Source: Microbulbifer sp. SAOS-129_SWC (GTDB lineage: Bacteria > Pseudomonadota > Gammaproteobacteria > Pseudomonadales > Cellvibrionaceae). Taken from it: DNA of 64,000 nt. Both the position numbers and the translations under genes were made by a program. Positions 1-9,289 of the stretch are shown here, piece after piece (position 1 is the first letter of the stretch; each line of letters starts with the position of its first letter). The stretch is from the NCBI RefSeq assembly GCF_039696035.1, contig NZ_CP155567.1, positions 571,001 to 635,000 on the forward strand. The letters are read 5' to 3'. The notes under the pieces were generated by a model that was given only the letters and a program-made list of their open reading frames with translations, had not been told where the DNA came from and did no database searches.

Positions 1-654
1 GCGCACGGTGCGGGCGATATCGGACTCGCTGCCGGTGCGCGCCAGCGGGATACGGGCGAGAATTTTGGCCCGACTTTCATCATCGACCGCTTCCTGTTCC
101 GGCCACAGAATCGCGCCGGGGGCCACGGCATTCACCCGCACCTGCGGCGCCAGTTCCAGCGCCAGACTCTTGGTCAGCATGACCAGGCCGGCTTTGGCGG
201 CGCAGTAAATGGTGTGCTGGGGCATGGGCCGTTCGGCGTGAATATCCACCATATTGATGATGCAGCCGTGGTCGCGGGCGAGGCTTGGTGCCAGCGCCTG
301 GCTGAGGAAGAACGGCGCCTTCAGGTTGCTGCCGAGCAGCTCATCCCAGGCGCGCTCATCGGCGCTGCCGATCGGCGTGGGGTAGAAGGCGGAGGCGTTG
401 TTGACCAGCACATCGACACCGCCCCAGTGCGCGGCGGCGCGCTGCGCCAGCTGGTCACAGTCGGCAGCTGTGGATAAGTCGCTCTGCATGGCGACCGCGG
501 AGTCCGGACGCAGCCGGTTCAATGCGTCGACGAGCTCCTCGGCAGCGGTGGCGGAATGGCGATAGTGAATGATGACGCGGTGATCGCGGTGCAGCTCGCG
601 CGCGCTGGCACGGCCGAGGCGCGCGGCGGCGCCGGTAATCAGGGCATTACGCAT
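1..654 (-). CDS. folM: Pteridine reductase-like short-chain dehydrogenase (C-terminus cut by window edge)
   Basis: Short-chain dehydrogenase/reductase; the pteridine reductase/FolM subgroup reduces dihydropterins with NADPH in the cytosol. The first 218 residues are visible. Nucleotide-binding motif TGAAARLG lies at residues 7-14, NNAS at 85-88, the pteridine-reductase signature VDIHAERP at 136-143 (Asp where most SDRs have the catalytic Ser), and the catalytic pair Y150 and K154. The ATG overlaps the end of cca by 8 bp, so the two genes are probably translationally coupled. The subgroup call rests on the VDIHAERP motif; a generic SDR is the alternative. The last residues lie beyond base 1. 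Confidence 0.8.
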   Translation of the reverse strand, partial: MRNALITGAAARLGRASARELHRDHRVIIHYRHSATAAEELVDALNRLRPDSAVAMQSDLSTAADCDQLAQRAAAHWGGVDVLVNNASAFYPTPIGSADERAWDELLGSNLKAPFFLSQALAPSLARDHGCIINMVDIHAERPMPQHTIYCAAKAGLVMLTKSLALELAPQVRVNAVAPGAILWPEQEAVDDESRAKILARIPLARTGSESDIARTVR

Positions 655-1882
655 CCTTGTCGCTCTCCTGGTGTCGCTTCTTCACTGCGGCAATCGCCTC
701 GATACGGGCACGATCCAGGGCCTTGCCCAGTTCGGCCCCCGCGAAGCCCTGCGCCATTAGCGCCTCGGGGCCGACGGCGGCCGCAGCGGCGCGCACCGCG
801 CGCAGGTAGTCCGCCTGCGGGTAGTCGCGATCCGCCAGTCCGGTGCGGCCGCGGGCGTCCGCCTCGCAGCACTGCAGGAACTGCTCGAAACGCTCGGGGC
901 GCCGCAGGGCATCCAGCGCGCGCAGCACTTTCATCAGCGTCTGTGGGCGCAGCTCGAAAGCCTTGTGACAGTGCAGGTGGTATTCACATACGCCGCAGGC
1001 CAGGGCGGCCAGCTGTTTCGGGGCGCGCCAGCGGCGGCAGACTTCGCGCACCAGCGGCAGGCCGGCGACTTCGTGGCCGCGGTGACTGGGCAATATCTCT
1101 TCGGGTGTTACGCCCTTGCCGAGATCGTGCAGCAGGGTGGCAAAGCGCACAGGCAGCTCCGCCGGCGCGGCGCGCAGGGCCAGCAGCACGTGCTCGCCGG
1201 TATCGATTTCGGGGTGGTATTTGGGCGGCTGCGGGACGCCGAACAGTGCTTCCAGTTCGGGCAGCAGGATCGCCAGGGCGCCGCACTGGCGCAATACGCG
1301 GATAAAGACATCCGGAGCAGGTTCGGTCAGTGCGCGGCTGACTTCCTTCCACACCCGCTCGGCCACAAGGTGTTCCACTTCACCTTCTTCCACCATCTGG
1401 CGCATCAGCGCCATGGTGTCGTCGGCAATGGTGAAGCCGAGATGGTGGTAGCGGGCGGCAAAGCGAGCAACACGCAGGATTCTGAGGGGATCTTCGGCGA
1501 ATGCCGGGGATACGTGGCGCAAAAGCCGGGCATCCAGGTCGGCGCGACCGCCGTAGGGGTCGACCAGTTCGCCGCTCTCGGATTCCGCCATCGCGTTGAT
1601 GGTGAGGTCGCGGCGCAGCAGGTCCTGTTCGAGAGTGACATCCGGGGCCGCGTGTACGCTGAAGCCGCCATAGCCGTGGCCGCTCTTGCGCTCGGTGCGG
1701 GCCAGCGCGTACTCCTCGCGGGTGTCCGGGTGGAGGAACACCGGGAAATCCTTGCCCACCGGGCTAAAACCGCGCTCGCGCATCTGCTGTTCATCGGCGC
1801 CGACCACGACCCAGTCGCGCTCGTGCACGGTTCTGCCGAGTAGCGCGTCGCGCACGGCACCGCCGACCAGGTAGATCTTCAC
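647..1882 (-). CDS. cca: CCA-adding tRNA nucleotidyltransferase (multifunctional CCA protein)
   Basis: Adds or repairs the 3' CCA end of tRNAs in the cytosol without a nucleic-acid template. The 411-residue protein has the class II polymerase head (GGAVRD at residues 8-13, then ERDWVVVGA with the catalytic acidic residues) and an HD phosphohydrolase domain in the C-terminal half (LLHDLGKG followed by RGHE), the arrangement of the gammaproteobacterial bifunctional enzyme. The start is GTG, chosen because GGAG lies 8 bases upstream and the protein begins at the usual [12 protein letters not shown]. It overlaps the folM-like gene downstream. A hairpin terminator and promoter for a possible small RNA lie about 140-230 bp upstream. 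Confidence 0.95.
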   Translation of the reverse strand: MKIYLVGGAVRDALLGRTVHERDWVVVGADEQQMRERGFSPVGKDFPVFLHPDTREEYALARTERKSGHGYGGFSVHAAPDVTLEQDLLRRDLTINAMAESESGELVDPYGGRADLDARLLRHVSPAFAEDPLRILRVARFAARYHHLGFTIADDTMALMRQMVEEGEVEHLVAERVWKEVSRALTEPAPDVFIRVLRQCGALAILLPELEALFGVPQPPKYHPEIDTGEHVLLALRAAPAELPVRFATLLHDLGKGVTPEEILPSHRGHEVAGLPLVREVCRRWRAPKQLAALACGVCEYHLHCHKAFELRPQTLMKVLRALDALRRPERFEQFLQCCEADARGRTGLADRDYPQADYLRAVRAAAAAVGPEALMAQGFAGAELGKALDRARIEAIAAVKKRHQESDKDA

Positions 1883-2022
1883 GGGGTAGACTCCGCCAGG
1901 AGCCGATGGGGAGGCAGGGAGGATTGCCGGGTTGCGCTAGTTACAGCCATAAATCCGTCGATTCCGGCGTCGCCCGCTTCGTGTGGGCGCAAACAAGGAG
2001 AGAAAAGGCGTTTCGGCAAGAT

Positions 2023-2053
2023 AAAAAAAAGGCCCCGAAAAAACAAGGGGGCC
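2023..2053 (-). terminator. Intrinsic terminator of the putative small RNA
   Basis: On the minus strand GGCCCC (2053-2048), an 11-base U-rich loop, GGGGCC (2036-2031), then eight U residues (2030-2023). The U-run is on the minus-strand side only, so it terminates leftward transcription. Confidence 0.75.
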
Positions 2054-2103
2054 CAGGGTCTTAGGGTATTCGCGTTGGGAATATCCATTCGCCATTCAAT
2101 GGT
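2023..2103 (-). ncRNA. Putative ~80-nt small RNA upstream of cca
   Basis: The stretch is bounded by a consensus promoter and an intrinsic terminator, giving a predicted transcript of about 80 nt. It can fold into a stem pairing GGAUAUUC with GAAUACCC (one A.C mismatch) around a CCAACGC loop, then the terminator stem GGCCCC/GGGGCC with a U-rich loop and eight terminal U residues, features typical of Hfq-dependent RNAs. A frame of 76 codons can be read from 2109 but its ATG lies inside the -10 box, so it is not a leader peptide. The family is not recognised. It could also be an attenuated leader of cca, 140 bp downstream. Confidence 0.55.
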
Positions 2104-2107
2104 GTCC

Positions 2108-2135
2108 ATTATATTTAACCTGTCATAACTGTCAA
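2108..2135 (-). promoter_or_regulatory. Near-perfect sigma70 promoter
   Basis: Read on the minus strand, TTGACA (2135-2130) is followed after 16 bases by TATAAT (2113-2108). Both hexamers match the consensus exactly, which is rare and suggests strong constitutive transcription. The predicted start is near 2103-2100. No open reading frame with a ribosome site follows before the terminator at 2054-2023. Confidence 0.8.
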
Positions 2136-2360
2136 CTCTATCTTTCAGCGTTTTTTTTGAGGGGCTTCGCCCGCTCTTCGTTAATACATTATGAAGGCCG
2201 AGTTTCAGGCTGCATTTGCAGCCCTTGGCAGCATAATTTATAAGGTTGATTCAAAATAACAGGATAAACCTGCGGCAGAATCTGCTTTCGCCGTGCGTTT
2301 AGGAAAGGGACTTTGAGTGGTATCTGCCTGTAATCGCAGAATGTTGGGGGAGATAATAAG

Positions 2361-2927
2361 ATGAACGAACTGCATGTGCTCACCACCGGCGAAGCCGCGA
2401 GGTACTGCGGGGTGAATTTCCGTACTGTAATCCGCTGGATTGAGCGCGGCCAGTTGAAGGCGTACAAGCTGCCGGGGCGCGGCGATCACCGTATTTGCGT
2501 GGAAGACTTTGTCGGCTTTTTGCGCGATAACGCCATGCCGGTACCGAACGAGCTGGCTACCGCCAGCCGCAAGGTGCTTATGCTGACCGGCGATTCGGAG
2601 CTCACCGGCCTCGGCCGTCAGGCGCTGCAACAGACCGGTTGCGAAGTGGATGTGGCCTGCGACAGCTTTACCGCCGGCACCATGATGGCCGCCTGCAAGC
2701 CGGCCCTGCTGCTGCTGGACGCCAACCTGAGCGGGGTGGAAGTGTTTCAGATACTCGATCACCTGCGTTCACGTGGCGAATACGCCAATGTCCGCACTCT
2801 GGTCGTGGTGCCCGCCGATGACGGGGATCAGCAGCGCTGGCTGGACGCCGGGGCCGATGCCCTGCTGACCCAGGTGGCGGATCGCGCGGAGCTGATCGCC
2901 AAGGTCAAACTGCTGCTCGAGAACTGA
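2361..2927 (+). CDS. Excisionase-type HTH protein with a degenerate receiver domain
   Basis: Probable DNA-binding regulator, 188 residues. Residues 5-55 form a MerR/excisionase-type helix-turn-helix (LTTGEAARYCGV, TVIRWIERGQLKAYKLPGRGDHR). Residues 70-188 resemble a CheY-like receiver: one acidic residue near the first strand (D78), a likely phospho-accepting D120 in LLLLDANLSG, but Pro where the conserved Thr/Ser is expected (VVVP, 148-151) and Thr170 where the Lys is expected. It may therefore act without phosphorylation. A GGGGGAG ribosome site precedes the ATG. No partner kinase is nearby. The target is unknown. Confidence 0.8.
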   Translation: MNELHVLTTGEAARYCGVNFRTVIRWIERGQLKAYKLPGRGDHRICVEDFVGFLRDNAMPVPNELATASRKVLMLTGDSELTGLGRQALQQTGCEVDVACDSFTAGTMMAACKPALLLLDANLSGVEVFQILDHLRSRGEYANVRTLVVVPADDGDQQRWLDAGADALLTQVADRAELIAKVKLLLEN

Positions 2928-2932
2928 TCGGC

Positions 2933-2948
2933 GCCCCGGTGCCGGGGC
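2933..2948. terminator. Hairpin between convergent genes
   Basis: GCCCCG (2933-2938) pairs with CGGGGC (2943-2948) around GTGC, in the 26-bp gap between the HTH/receiver gene and the convergent spoVR-like gene. There is no U-run, so intrinsic termination is uncertain. Confidence 0.4.
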
Positions 2949-2953
2949 GGTCC

Positions 2954-4543
2954 TCAGATTGGTTTGGGAACCAGCATCGATTCCTCTTCACCGTCGGCGC
3001 GGTCGCGACCGAGCTCCGGGCAGTGATAGCTGGCCGTGATTTCGTCGCCGTGCAGGCTGTGCAGGTGTACATCAAAGCCCCACAGCCGGTGCAGGTGGCG
3101 CATCACTTCGTTGCTGTCCTTGCCCAGCGGGCGGCGCTGGTGCTGGGTGTGGTGCAGGGTGATGGAGCGGTCGCCGCGGGTATCCACTGAGTAGACCTGG
3201 ATGTTGGGTTCGCGGTTGCCGAGGTTGTACTGCCCGGCCAGATTGGCGCGCAGCTGTCGGTAGCCATCCTCGTCGTGGATGGCGCTGACCAGTATTTCGT
3301 TGTCGCGGTCGTCGTCGCTGATGCAGAACAGGCGCAGGTCGCGCATGACCTTGGGCGATAGGAACTGCAGGATAAAACTCTCGTCCTTGAAGTCGCGCAT
3401 GGCGAACTGCAGCGTCTCCTTCCAGTTGCTACCGGCGATGTCCGGGAACCAGCGACGGTCCTCGTCGGTGGGATTTTCACAAATGCGGCGCAGGTCGCTG
3501 AAGATACTGAAGCCCAGCGTGTAGGGGTTGAGGCCGCTGTAGTAGGGACTGTCGTAGGGCGGCTGGTAGATCACATTGGTGTGGCTCTGCAGAAACTCCA
3601 TCATGAAGCCGTCGGTCACCTGACCGCGCTGGTGCAGTTCGCTCAGCAGTGTGTAGTGCCAGAAGGTGGCCCAGCCCTCGTTCATCACCTGGGTCTGGCG
3701 CTGCGGGTAGAAGTATTGCGCCAGCTTGCGCACGATGCGCACCAGTTCCCGCTGCCAGTTCTCCAGCAACGGCGCATTCTTTTCAATAAAGTAGAGAATA
3801 TTTTCCTGGGGCTCTTCCGGGAAGCGATGCACCGACTTGTCCCCGGTGTCGGGACCCAGTTTGGGGATGGTGCGCCACAGGTCGTTGAGCTGGCGCTGAC
3901 GGTACTCCTCGCGCTCCTGCTGGCGGCGCTCCTCTTCCACGGCGGAAATCGGGTAGGGCCGCTTGTAGCGGTCGACGCCGTAATTCATCAGTGCGTGGCA
4001 GGAATCCAGTACCGCTTCCACCGCGTTCAGTCCGTGGCGCTCCTCACAGCGGGCAATATAGTTCTTGGCGAAAATCAGGTAGTCGATAATGCTGCTGGCG
4101 TCGGTCCAGCTGCGGAACAGATAGTTGCCCTTGAAGAACGAGTTGTGGCCGTAACAGGCGTGGGCGATCACCAGTGCCTGCATCGTCATGGTGTTTTCTT
4201 CCATCAGGTAGGCGATGCAGGGATTGGAGTTGATGACAATTTCGTAGGCGAGCCCCATCAGGCCGCGCTGGTAGTTGTTCTCGACGCTAATAAACTGCTT
4301 GCCGAACGACCAGTGGTTATACCCCACCGGCATCCCCACCGAGGAGTAGGCGTCCATCATCTGCTCGGAACTGATGACCTCGATCTGGTTCGGGTAGGTG
4401 TCGAGCCCGAACTCTTCGGCCAGTGCGGCGATGGCGTGGTCGTATTCCTCGATCAGTTCGAAAGTCCACTCCGAGGTGGTAGAAATGGGCCCGCGGGCCT
4501 TGTCGTCCGGCGCTGCAGGGCCGGTTGTGTATTTATCTAGCAT
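2954..4543 (-). CDS. ycgB: SpoVR family protein (YcgB-like)
   Basis: 529-residue SpoVR/YcgB family protein, the usual length. The molecular role is not established; in E. coli and other bacteria it travels with YeaH and the PrkA/YeaG kinase and is linked to stationary-phase and nutrient stress. Characteristic stretches are PNQIEVISSEQMMDAY, HACYGHNSFF, NEGWATFWH and GLNPYTLGF; the HxxxH- and NEGWATFW-type segments are family hallmarks. Its ATG overlaps the yeaH stop (TGATG), so it is the third, translationally coupled gene of a prkA-yeaH-spoVR operon. Confidence 0.93.
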   Translation of the reverse strand: MLDKYTTGPAAPDDKARGPISTTSEWTFELIEEYDHAIAALAEEFGLDTYPNQIEVISSEQMMDAYSSVGMPVGYNHWSFGKQFISVENNYQRGLMGLAYEIVINSNPCIAYLMEENTMTMQALVIAHACYGHNSFFKGNYLFRSWTDASSIIDYLIFAKNYIARCEERHGLNAVEAVLDSCHALMNYGVDRYKRPYPISAVEEERRQQEREEYRQRQLNDLWRTIPKLGPDTGDKSVHRFPEEPQENILYFIEKNAPLLENWQRELVRIVRKLAQYFYPQRQTQVMNEGWATFWHYTLLSELHQRGQVTDGFMMEFLQSHTNVIYQPPYDSPYYSGLNPYTLGFSIFSDLRRICENPTDEDRRWFPDIAGSNWKETLQFAMRDFKDESFILQFLSPKVMRDLRLFCISDDDRDNEILVSAIHDEDGYRQLRANLAGQYNLGNREPNIQVYSVDTRGDRSITLHHTQHQRRPLGKDSNEVMRHLHRLWGFDVHLHSLHGDEITASYHCPELGRDRADGEEESMLVPKPI

Positions 4544-5823
4544 CAGACCGCCACCTTCTGACTGAACAGCTCGCGGAAAACCGGATAGATATCCTGCACA
4601 TCGACGATCTGCTCCATGGCGAAGTGTTCCGGGAAGCAGACGCGCACGCTCTCATATTCTTCCCACAGCGCCTGGTGGTCGCGCGGCGTGATCTCCACAT
4701 AGGAGTAGTACTGCACGTGGGGCATGATGTCGTCGATCAGAATCTTGTGGCAGGTGCTGGAGTCGTCGTTCCAGTTATCGCCGTCGGAGGCCTGCGCACC
4801 GTAAATGTTCCACTCGCTGGCCGGGTAGCGCTCGCGCATGATGGTGCGCATCAGCTTCAGTGCGCTGGAGACGATGGTGCCGCCGGTTTCGCGGGAGTAG
4901 AAAAACTCTTCCTCGTCGACCTCCTTGGCGCTGGTGTGATGGCGGATAAACACGACTTCCGTGTACTCGTAACTGCGCTGCAGGAACAGGTACAGCAGCA
5001 GGAAAAAGCGCTTGGCCATGTCCTTGGTGGCCTGGTTCATGGAGCCGGACACGTCCATCAGGCAGAACATTACTGCGCGCGAGCGTGGCCGCGGCTGGCG
5101 CACCAGCAGGTTGTACTTTAGATCGAAGTCATCGAGGTACGGCACGCGATCGATGCGTTGGCGAATATCGGTGATCCTTTCCTTCAAGGCGTCGATGCGG
5201 CGCTGGTCGCGCAGCGCCGTGTCCTTGCCTTCCTCCACTTCCAGCTCGGCCTGCAGTGCGCGGATATTGCGCCGCTTGCTACTGGTCAGCGCAATGCGGC
5301 GCGCGTTGGCGGAGCGCAGTGAACGCACCACATTCAGGCGTCCGGGGGTGCCCTCATTGCAGAAGCCGGCGCGCACCACCTGAAAGGATTCGTTGCCGGC
5401 CAGGCGCCGCTTGACCATATTCGGTAGCTGCAGGCCCTCGAACATAAAGTCGAGGAATTCTTCCTGGGAAATCTGGAAGACGAATTCGTCCATTCCCTCG
5501 CCACTGTCGGAGGCGCCATTGCCTCCGCCACCGGCACCGCCCTGCTGACCCGGCCGCGGAATGCGGTCTCCGGCCGTGAACTCCTTGTTACCGGGCAGCA
5601 CCCGTTCGACATGGCCCCCGGGGCCGTGGGAGAAGATGGGCTCACTGATATCGCGGGTGGGAATACTGATGCGCTCGCCCTTGTCCATATCGGTGATCGA
5701 GCGGCTGTTCATGGCCTCGCCGACCGCCTTTTTGATGTGGGCCTTGTAGCGACGAAGAAACCTTTGCCGGTTGACCGTGCTTTTCTTTTTGCCGTTCAGG
5801 CGGCGGTCGATGATATAGCTCAT
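4543..5823 (-). CDS. yeaH: YeaH/YhbH family protein (DUF444, VWA-like)
   Basis: 426-residue member of the YeaH/YhbH (DUF444) family, a von Willebrand A-like protein encoded next to the PrkA kinase in many bacteria. MxDVSGSM ([12 protein letters not shown], about residues 250-261) is a MIDAS-type metal-binding motif. The N-terminal third is basic and carries a glycine-rich linker ([11 protein letters not shown]). It lies 104 bp after prkA, with a hairpin in the gap, and overlaps the spoVR-like gene. In E. coli yeaGH is RpoS-dependent; that regulation cannot be read from these bases. Confidence 0.93.
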   Translation of the reverse strand: MSYIIDRRLNGKKKSTVNRQRFLRRYKAHIKKAVGEAMNSRSITDMDKGERISIPTRDISEPIFSHGPGGHVERVLPGNKEFTAGDRIPRPGQQGGAGGGGNGASDSGEGMDEFVFQISQEEFLDFMFEGLQLPNMVKRRLAGNESFQVVRAGFCNEGTPGRLNVVRSLRSANARRIALTSSKRRNIRALQAELEVEEGKDTALRDQRRIDALKERITDIRQRIDRVPYLDDFDLKYNLLVRQPRPRSRAVMFCLMDVSGSMNQATKDMAKRFFLLLYLFLQRSYEYTEVVFIRHHTSAKEVDEEEFFYSRETGGTIVSSALKLMRTIMRERYPASEWNIYGAQASDGDNWNDDSSTCHKILIDDIMPHVQYYSYVEITPRDHQALWEEYESVRVCFPEHFAMEQIVDVQDIYPVFRELFSQKVAV

Positions 5824-5880
5824 ATTACTGCCTTGCTTCCCGATTAGCCTGATCGAAGCGGTGATACGGACGATCGCTAA

Positions 5881-5917
5881 GCCGCCAGCGAGCGAGACAA
5901 TGTCGCTCTTGCGGCGG
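5881..5917. repeat. Intercistronic hairpin between prkA and yeaH
   Basis: GCCGCC-AGCGAGCGA pairs imperfectly with TCGCTCTT-GCGGCGG around a short loop. Without a U-run it is more likely an mRNA processing or stability element than a terminator, and would allow prkA and yeaH to be expressed at different levels. Confidence 0.45.
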
Positions 5918-5927
5918 CCCCGATGCC

Positions 5928-7850
5928 CTATTGCGACTTACGCACCCGCAGGTACCACTCCGACAGCAGGCGCACCTGCTTTTCGGTGTAACCGCGTTCG
6001 ACCATGCGCTCGACAAAGTCGGCGTGTTTCTTCTGGTCGTCGGCGGAGGCCTTGGTGTTGAAGGAAATAACCGGCAGCAGGTCCTCGGTATTGGAGAACA
6101 TCTTCTTCTCGATCACTGCACGCAGTTTTTCGTAGGAACGCCAGTCGGGGTTCTTGCCCTGGTTGTTGGCGCGGGCGCGCAGTACGAAATTGACGATCTC
6201 GTTGCGGAAGTCTTTCGGGTTGGAGATCCCGGCCGGCTTTTCAGTTTTTTCCAGTTCCTCGTTGAGGGCGCCGCGGTCGAGAATCTCGCCGGTCTCCGGA
6301 TCGCGGTACTCCTGGTCCTGGATCCAGAAGTCGGCGTAAGTGACGTAGCGGTCGAACAGGTTCTGACCGTACTCGGCGTAGGATTCCAGATAGGCGGTCT
6401 GGATCTCCTTGCCGATAAACTCGACATAGCGCGGCGCCAGGTATTCCTTAATGAATCCCAGGTAGTTTTCCTGTTGCTCGGGCGGGAACTGCTCCTGCTC
6501 GATCTGCTGTTCGAGCACGTAGAGCAGGTGCACCGGGTTGGCGGCGACTTCGGTGGCATCGAAGTTGAACACCTTGGACAGGATCTTGAACGCGAAGCGG
6601 GTGGAGAGGCCATTCATGCCCTCGTCGACACCGGCGTTGTCACGGTACTCCTGAATGGTTTTGGCCTTGGGGTCGGTATCCTTGAGGTTCTCGCCATCGT
6701 AGATACGCATTTTGGAAAACAGGCTGGAGTTGTCCGGGTTCTTGATCCGTGACAGCACCGAGAACTGCGCCAGCATGCGCAGGGTATCCGGCGCGCAGGG
6801 CGCCTTGGACAGGGAGCTGTTTTCCAGCAGCTTCTGATAGATCTTGATCTCTTCATCCACCCGCACGCAGTAGGGCACCTTGACGATATAGATGCGGTCG
6901 AGGAAGGCCTCGTTGTTGCGGTTGTTGCGGAATGACTGCCATTCGGATTCATTGGAATGCGCGAGAATGGTGCCGTTGAATGGAATCGAGCCGAGACCCT
7001 CGGTGCTGTTGTAGTTACCCTCCTGAGTGGCGGTCAGCAGCGGGTGCAGCACCTTGATCGGCGCCTTGAACATCTCGACGAATTCCATCAGCCCCTGATT
7101 GGAGCGGCACAGGCTGCCGGAAAAGCTGTAGGCATCGGGGTCGTTCTGCGGGAAGTCCTCGAGCTTGCGGATGTCGATCTTGCCCACCAGCGAGGAGATA
7201 TCCTGGTTGTTCTCGTCGCCAGGTTCGGTCTTGGCGATGGCAATCTGGTCGAGGATCGACGGGCGGATTTTCACTACGCGGAATTTGCTGATATCCCCCT
7301 TGAACTCGTGCAGGCGCTTCATGGCCCAGGGCGACATGATGGTGTTTACGTAGCGACGCGGAATGCCGTAGTCCTCCTCGAGGATCTGGCCGTCCTCGCT
7401 GGGGGAAAACAGGCTCAGGGGCGATTCGAACACCGGCGAGCCCTTGATGGCGTAGATCGGAATCTGCTCCATCAGTGCCTTCAGGCGCTCCGCCAGTGAA
7501 GATTTGCCGCCGCCCACCGGGCCCAGCAGGTAGAGAATCTGTTTCTTTTCCTCGAGGCCCTGGGCGGCATGGCGGAAGAAGGAGACGATCTGCTCGATGG
7601 CCTCCTCCATGCCGTAAAACTCGCTGAAGGCCTTGTAGCGCTTGATGACCTTGTTGGAAAAGATGCGCGACAGGCGCGGATCGCGGGAGGTATCTATCAA
7701 CTCCGCTTCGCCGATGGCCATCAGCATGCGTTCTGCCGGTGATGCGTAGGCACTGCGGTCGTGCTTACACAGTTCCAGGTACTCCTGGATGCTGAGCTCT
7801 TCGTCCTGGATCGACTCGTATCTCTCCAGGTAGTGGTTGAAAATCGTCAT
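5928..7850 (-). CDS. prkA: PrkA family serine protein kinase (YeaG)
   Basis: 640-residue PrkA/YeaG protein, the standard length. N-terminal AAA-like domain with the P-loop GPVGGGKSS (near residue 110) and a C-terminal kinase-related region; homologues phosphorylate proteins on serine and act in stress or starvation adaptation. An upstream in-frame ATG at 7895 exists, but the start at 7850 gives the family N-terminus [15 protein letters not shown] and has GGAG nine bases upstream. First gene of the prkA-yeaH-spoVR operon, divergent from galE. Confidence 0.95.
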   Translation of the reverse strand: MTIFNHYLERYESIQDEELSIQEYLELCKHDRSAYASPAERMLMAIGEAELIDTSRDPRLSRIFSNKVIKRYKAFSEFYGMEEAIEQIVSFFRHAAQGLEEKKQILYLLGPVGGGKSSLAERLKALMEQIPIYAIKGSPVFESPLSLFSPSEDGQILEEDYGIPRRYVNTIMSPWAMKRLHEFKGDISKFRVVKIRPSILDQIAIAKTEPGDENNQDISSLVGKIDIRKLEDFPQNDPDAYSFSGSLCRSNQGLMEFVEMFKAPIKVLHPLLTATQEGNYNSTEGLGSIPFNGTILAHSNESEWQSFRNNRNNEAFLDRIYIVKVPYCVRVDEEIKIYQKLLENSSLSKAPCAPDTLRMLAQFSVLSRIKNPDNSSLFSKMRIYDGENLKDTDPKAKTIQEYRDNAGVDEGMNGLSTRFAFKILSKVFNFDATEVAANPVHLLYVLEQQIEQEQFPPEQQENYLGFIKEYLAPRYVEFIGKEIQTAYLESYAEYGQNLFDRYVTYADFWIQDQEYRDPETGEILDRGALNEELEKTEKPAGISNPKDFRNEIVNFVLRARANNQGKNPDWRSYEKLRAVIEKKMFSNTEDLLPVISFNTKASADDQKKHADFVERMVERGYTEKQVRLLSEWYLRVRKSQ

Positions 7851-7964
7851 GATATACAGCTCCCTGTAGCGTGTCGGCCAGCACTCAGGCTCCATGCCGG
7901 TGCGCGGGATAAATCGCCGGGGGTGCCGCGGCGTACTACTGATCCAACGGATTGCTGGCCTGAC

Positions 7965-7990
7965 CGCGTTTCCGCCGGGCGGAAAACGCG
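7965..7990. repeat. Inverted repeat in prkA/galE promoter region
   Basis: CGCGTTTCCGCC (7965-7976) is the reverse complement of GGCGGAAAACGCG (7978-7990) apart from one extra base. It could be an operator or a transcript hairpin; it is not followed by a proper U-run. Confidence 0.5.
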
Positions 7991-8061
7991 TTTACTGACA
8001 TGCGCCTGTGCGCGAAATACTATCGTTATCGCCGGCGGCAGTGGGTCCTCCCTGCCGCGCG

Positions 8062-8097
8062 CGAAGCCGGGGTGAAACCCGCTCCCGCCTTTTCAGC
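8062..8097 (-). repeat. Possible REP-like sequence
   Basis: On the minus strand the stretch reads GGCGGGAGCGGG, TTTCACCCC, GGCTTCGCGCG, resembling the GGGAGCGGG...CGCG plan of REP sequences in Pseudomonas and relatives and the clearer copy at 20100-20153. The resemblance is loose. Confidence 0.3.
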
Positions 8098-8210
8098 ATA
8101 GACACCCCGCCCACCATGGCGAGGAATTTCCTGCCAATATGGCGGTTGAATTGGATGGCGGTTCTGCGCTCTACTATGCCGCTGAATTGAACCTGGGGAG
8201 CATGAATTCA

Positions 8211-9239
8211 ATGGCAATACTGGTGACCGGCGGTGCCGGCTATATCGGCAGTCACACCTGCGTGGAACTCCTGGCTGCAGGCCTGCAGCCGGTGGTCGTG
8301 GACAACCTGTGCAACAGCAGCGAAGTGTCGCTGCACCGGGTCGAAGTCATCGCGGGGCGCCAGGTGCCGCTGCACCGCGCCGATGTCGGTGACGCCGCGC
8401 AGTTACGGGAAATTTTTTCCCGCTATGACATTGATGCCGTGATCCACTTTGCCGGTCTCAAGGCTGTGGGCGAGTCTGTGGAGCAGCCGTTGCGCTACTA
8501 CCAGAATAATGTTGCCGGCACCCTGACGCTGTGCCAGGTGATGGAAGAGTTTGGCGTGCGCCAGCTGATCTTCAGCTCGTCCGCGACTGTCTATGGCGAG
8601 CCGCCCAGCTCGCCGATCCGCGAAAACTTTCCCACCAATGCCGCCAGCCCCTACGGCACCAGCAAACTGATGGTCGAGAACATTCTGCGCGACCTGTGTG
8701 CGGCGCCAGACAGCGGTTGGAAGGTCAGCCTGCTGCGCTACTTCAATCCCATCGGTGCCCACGAGAGCGGTACCATTGGTGAGGACCCGCGCGGAATTCC
8801 CAATAACCTGCTGCCCTATGTGGCCCAGGTGGCGGTGGGGCGTCTGCCGGAGCTACAGGTATTCGGCGACGACTACGACACCGTCGACGGCACTGGGGTA
8901 CGCGACTATATCCACGTGGTGGACCTCGCCCGCGGCCACCTGGCGGCACTGAAGAAGTTGCAGCGCGAAGAGACGCAAGACGGCTGTTACACCTACAACC
9001 TGGGTACCGGCCGCGGCACCTCGGTGCTGGAAATCGTGCATGCCTTCGAGCGGGCCAGCGGCCGCCCGGTGCCATACAAGGTGGTTCCGCGCCGCCCCGG
9101 AGATATCGCTGAATACTATGCGGATCCGGCTCTGGCAAAAAAAGAGTTGGGCTGGGTCGCGGAGTACGGTCCCGAGCGTATGGTCGAGGATACCTGGCGC
9201 TGGCAGTCGCAGAATCCCAACGGCTTCGCGACCAGCTGA
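8211..9239 (+). CDS. galE: UDP-glucose 4-epimerase
   Basis: Interconverts UDP-glucose and UDP-galactose (and often the N-acetyl forms) with bound NAD, feeding surface polysaccharide synthesis. The 342-residue protein has the Rossmann motif TGGAGYIGS (6-14), FSSSATVYG around residue 125, and the catalytic Y148xxxK152. Two in-frame ATGs lie at 8202 and 8211; the second is chosen because GGGGAG is 10 bases before it but only one base before the first. Monocistronic, ending in a hairpin before the convergent capA-type gene. Confidence 0.95.
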   Translation: MAILVTGGAGYIGSHTCVELLAAGLQPVVVDNLCNSSEVSLHRVEVIAGRQVPLHRADVGDAAQLREIFSRYDIDAVIHFAGLKAVGESVEQPLRYYQNNVAGTLTLCQVMEEFGVRQLIFSSSATVYGEPPSSPIRENFPTNAASPYGTSKLMVENILRDLCAAPDSGWKVSLLRYFNPIGAHESGTIGEDPRGIPNNLLPYVAQVAVGRLPELQVFGDDYDTVDGTGVRDYIHVVDLARGHLAALKKLQREETQDGCYTYNLGTGRGTSVLEIVHAFERASGRPVPYKVVPRRPGDIAEYYADPALAKKELGWVAEYGPERMVEDTWRWQSQNPNGFATS

Positions 9240-9249
9240 GCTGGCCCGG

Positions 9250-9280
9250 GCAGAGGGCAGGGGGCGCGACGCCCCTCTGC
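9250..9280. terminator. Hairpin between convergent galE and capA-type genes
   Basis: GGGGC pairs with GCCCC around GCGAC, extended by the outer pair GCAGA/TCTGC, in the 50-bp gap. It is GC-rich with no U-run, so it is a plausible bidirectional stop but not a canonical intrinsic terminator. Confidence 0.4.
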
Positions 9281-9289
9281 ACCCGACCG

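Larger units (their letters stand above)
7851..8210. other. 360-bp divergent intergenic region, prkA/galE
   Basis: No protein gene is convincing here. It holds the inverted repeat at 7965-7990 and a REP-like stretch at about 8062-8097. No consensus sigma70 or sigma54 promoter stands out for either gene. Confidence 0.5.

Noticed and set aside
1879..2109. A 76-codon minus-strand frame covering the putative small RNA
   Set aside because: Its ATG lies in the -10 box, it has no ribosome site, and the terminator lies inside it.
2151..2180. GGGCTTCGCCC hairpin beside a T-run as a plus-strand terminator
   Set aside because: The T-run precedes the hairpin on the plus strand and becomes an A-run on the minus strand, so it does not terminate either way.
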